The notes under the pieces were generated by a model. That model was not told the DNA's origin, did no database searches, and saw nothing but the letters and a program-made list of their open reading frames with translations. Below, piece by piece: positions 6,448-6,832 of a stretch of 6,832 nucleotides of DNA. The translations under genes and the position numbers were made by a program. The number at the start of each line of letters is the position of its first letter. The stretch's first letter is position 1. Source of the DNA: an uncultured Desulfovibrio sp. (lineage in GTDB: Bacteria; Desulfobacterota; Desulfovibrionia; Desulfovibrionales; Desulfovibrionaceae); NCBI GenBank assembly GCA_945871415.1, contig CAMBWG010000121.1, positions 1 through 6,832 on the forward strand. The letters run 5' to 3'.

Positions 6448-6506
6448 ACCCGGCGCTTCCGGACAGCCGCCGCAGAATGCGGCAGCCTGAAGGAACGCAG
6501 GGTCAC
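6441..6506 (-). other. Long imperfect stem competing with the 6379-6447 helix
   Basis: On the minus strand GTGAC (6506-6502) pairs with GTCAC (6445-6441). Inside this, GCG plus TTCC (6498-6492) pairs with GGAA and CGC (6460-6453) around a single bulged base. The apex is the hairpin GCCGCA/TGCGGC with a 3-base loop (6469-6483), extendable by GC across one mismatch. About 20 pairs are possible in total, with small internal loops. Confidence 0.5.
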
Positions 6507-6512
6507 CAAATC

Positions 6513-6524
6513 GGGGTTTGCCCC
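6513..6524 (-). other. Small GGGG/CCCC hairpin
   Basis: Four G-C pairs flank a 4-base loop (CAAA on the minus strand). It is part of the dense secondary structure of the leader and is weak on its own. A purine-rich TGTAGAGG precedes it in the transcript. Confidence 0.4.
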
Positions 6525-6536
6525 CTCTACACCTTA

Positions 6537-6587
6537 CAGCCCCGGGTCGTTCGCACAGCGGACGGGATCCGTCAACGGGCTGGAACG
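6537..6587 (-). other. Candidate H-type pseudoknot in the leader
   Basis: On the minus strand CGTTC (6587-6583) can pair with GAACG (6552-6548), and the directly adjacent CAGCCC (6582-6577) can pair with GGGCTG (6542-6537). The order of the four segments is interleaved, so if both helices form at once the result is a pseudoknot whose stems abut without a gap. A perfect 5-bp hairpin GACGG-ATC-CCGTC (6561-6573) sits in the connecting loop. Confidence 0.45.
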
Positions 6588-6665
6588 GCTCGACAATGTC
6601 TCGGCATCTGGTAACGCCTGCACATGTCAAATCCCGCAGCCGCCACAGAGGGGCTTTGGGCGCGC

Positions 6666-6720
6666 AGGACAGGTCAACCTGTCCTTCCCTGCCGTCCAGG
6701 GACGTTCTTCCGTGAAGAAC
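6666..6720 (-). repeat. Three abutting perfect hairpins at the predicted 5' end of the transcript
   Basis: Three inverted repeats lie end to end: GTTCTTC/GAAGAAC at 6704-6720 (7 bp, 3-base loop), TCCCTG/CAGGGA at 6686-6702 (6 bp, 5-base loop), and AGGACAGGT/ACCTGTCCT at 6666-6685 (9-base arms around 2 bases, so 8 bp with a 4-base loop as RNA). The only unpaired base between them is 6703. The predicted transcription start is just ahead of the first one. Confidence 0.75.
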
Positions 6721-6723
6721 TCC

Positions 6724-6745
6724 GGCTTGTTTATCCGAACAAGCC
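6724..6745. repeat. Perfect 8-bp inverted repeat overlapping the promoter core
   Basis: GGCTTGTT (6724-6731) and AACAAGCC (6738-6745) flank six bases. The repeat covers part of the predicted spacer and the -10 box of the candidate promoter, a position suited to an operator. It is also the fourth inverted repeat in a row after the 6666-6720 group, so it could instead be the first leader hairpin if transcription starts further upstream. Confidence 0.6.
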
Positions 6746-6778
6746 AAAGACGTCAAGATTTTTTTATGGTTTGTTTTT
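6728..6778 (-). promoter_or_regulatory. Candidate S10 operon promoter with UP element
   Basis: On the minus strand an A-rich tract, GAAAAACAAACCAT then AAAAAAATC (6779-6757), leads directly into TTGACG (6756-6751), five of six matches to the -35 consensus. After 17 bases comes TAAACA (6733-6728), a weak -10 box (three of six); GATAAA with a 15-base spacer is an alternative. The A/T-rich tract stands out in this GC-rich sequence and sits where an UP element binds the RNA polymerase alpha subunit, as in strong ribosomal promoters. The predicted start is about 6721. Confidence 0.55.
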
Positions 6779-6779
6779 C

Positions 6780-6832
6780 TGGGGGAGGGGGAACCCCCTC
6801 TGCTTGCGCGAGAGGTGGTTCCCCCTCCCCCA
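6780..6832. terminator. Long GC-rich hairpin at the window edge, terminator-like
   Basis: TGGGGGAGGGGGAACC (6780-6795) pairs perfectly with 6817-6832. After one C-T mismatch (6796/6816), CCTCT/AGAGG (6797-6801/6811-6815) continue the stem to a 9-base loop: 21 pairs in all. The form resembles intrinsic terminator stems, but on the minus strand it is followed by AGAAAAACAAACC and not by Ts. Any T-run for the plus strand would lie beyond the window. It may end or stabilise the transcript of the gene upstream (in Desulfovibrio possibly fusA, outside the window) and insulate the S10 promoter. Confidence 0.5.

Larger units (their letters stand above)
6198..6721 (-). promoter_or_regulatory. Candidate structured 5' leader RNA of the S10-spc operon
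   Basis: About 520 bases between the predicted transcription start and rpsJ contain no convincing gene but many short, often perfect inverted repeats, most with loops of 3-6 bases. Read on the minus strand they tile nearly the whole leader: three abutting hairpins at 6666-6720, a possible pseudoknot at 6537-6587, a hairpin at 6513-6524, two competing long helices at 6379-6506, and hairpins at 6317-6337, 6298-6313, 6265-6282 and 6223-6247. In E. coli the S10 leader mediates L4 autoregulation. This one shows no obvious likeness to it, so a regulatory role is inferred from position and structure only. None of the hairpins is followed by a clear U-tract, so translational control or antitermination is more likely than a simple attenuator. 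Confidence 0.6.

Noticed and set aside
6455..6466. TGTCCGGAAG on the minus strand, reminiscent of the GGAA tetraloop of SRP RNA
   Set aside because: The flanking asymmetric loop and AGCAGCC segment of SRP RNA are missing, and the bases are better explained by the TTCC/GGAA pairing of the leader stem.
6513..6526. GGGCAAACC on the minus strand, resembling part of the c-di-GMP-I riboswitch
   Set aside because: The rest of that riboswitch core (the tetraloop, its receptor and the GGACGCAAAG segment) is not found; the match is a simple GGGG-CAAA-CCCC hairpin.
6625..6630. Perfect TTGACA -35 box on the minus strand within the leader
   Set aside because: No hexamer resembling TATAAT lies 15-19 bases downstream (ATGCCG at 17), and there is no A/T-rich flank.
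6433..6756. A 107-codon minus-strand open frame in the leader
   Set aside because: It would start at a TTG that is the predicted -35 box, has no ribosome site, and runs through the hairpins. The translation resembles no known protein and looks like non-coding sequence.
6624..6832. A plus-strand open frame from ATG at 6624 to the window end
   Set aside because: It reads through five inverted repeats, including the terminal hairpin, and gives a repetitive basic/aromatic peptide without a ribosome site. An open frame of this length is expected by chance in GC-rich DNA.

Overview
The window carries the start of the large ribosomal-protein gene cluster of a GC-rich bacterium, with every gene on the minus strand (transcription runs from right to left). 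Fourteen ribosomal-protein genes lie in the order rpsJ, rplC, rplD, rplW, rplB, rpsS, rplV, rpsC, rplP, rpmC, rpsQ, rplN, rplX, rplE. This is the classical S10 operon running directly into the spc operon. The protein sequences, in particular the L3 core around residues 115-170 and a zinc-ribbon L24, look most like Desulfovibrio and relatives (Desulfovibrionaceae). That placement rests on recalled family resemblance, not on a search.

Positions 1-6197 are almost entirely coding. Intergenic gaps are 12 bases or shorter, one pair overlaps by one base, and there is no room for an internal promoter or terminator, including at rpsQ-rplN where E. coli places the spc promoter. One transcript therefore probably covers all 14 genes. 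rplE is cut by the left edge and appears to lack only its last residue or so. Many junctions share one design: the upstream stop codon supplies the first bases of the next Shine-Dalgarno sequence, six spacers are exactly 9 bases, and ten of thirteen spacers are multiples of three.

Positions 6198-6832 hold no convincing gene. The right end (6780-6832) is a 21-bp imperfect hairpin. Next on the minus strand comes an A-rich tract, a TTGACG -35 box and a weak -10 box, together a candidate strong promoter with an UP element. From the predicted start near 6721 to the rpsJ start there is a leader of about 520 nt that is unusually dense in inverted repeats. It holds three abutting hairpins at its 5' end, a possible H-type pseudoknot, a pair of mutually exclusive long helices, and a 7-base segment complementary to the rpsJ Shine-Dalgarno region. 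In E. coli the S10 operon is autoregulated by L4 through its leader; this leader does not visibly resemble that one and is the best candidate here for an undescribed regulatory RNA.

The products work together in the ribosome: S10, S19, S3 and S17 in the small subunit, and L3, L4, L23, L2, L22, L16, L29, L14, L24 and L5 in the large subunit.
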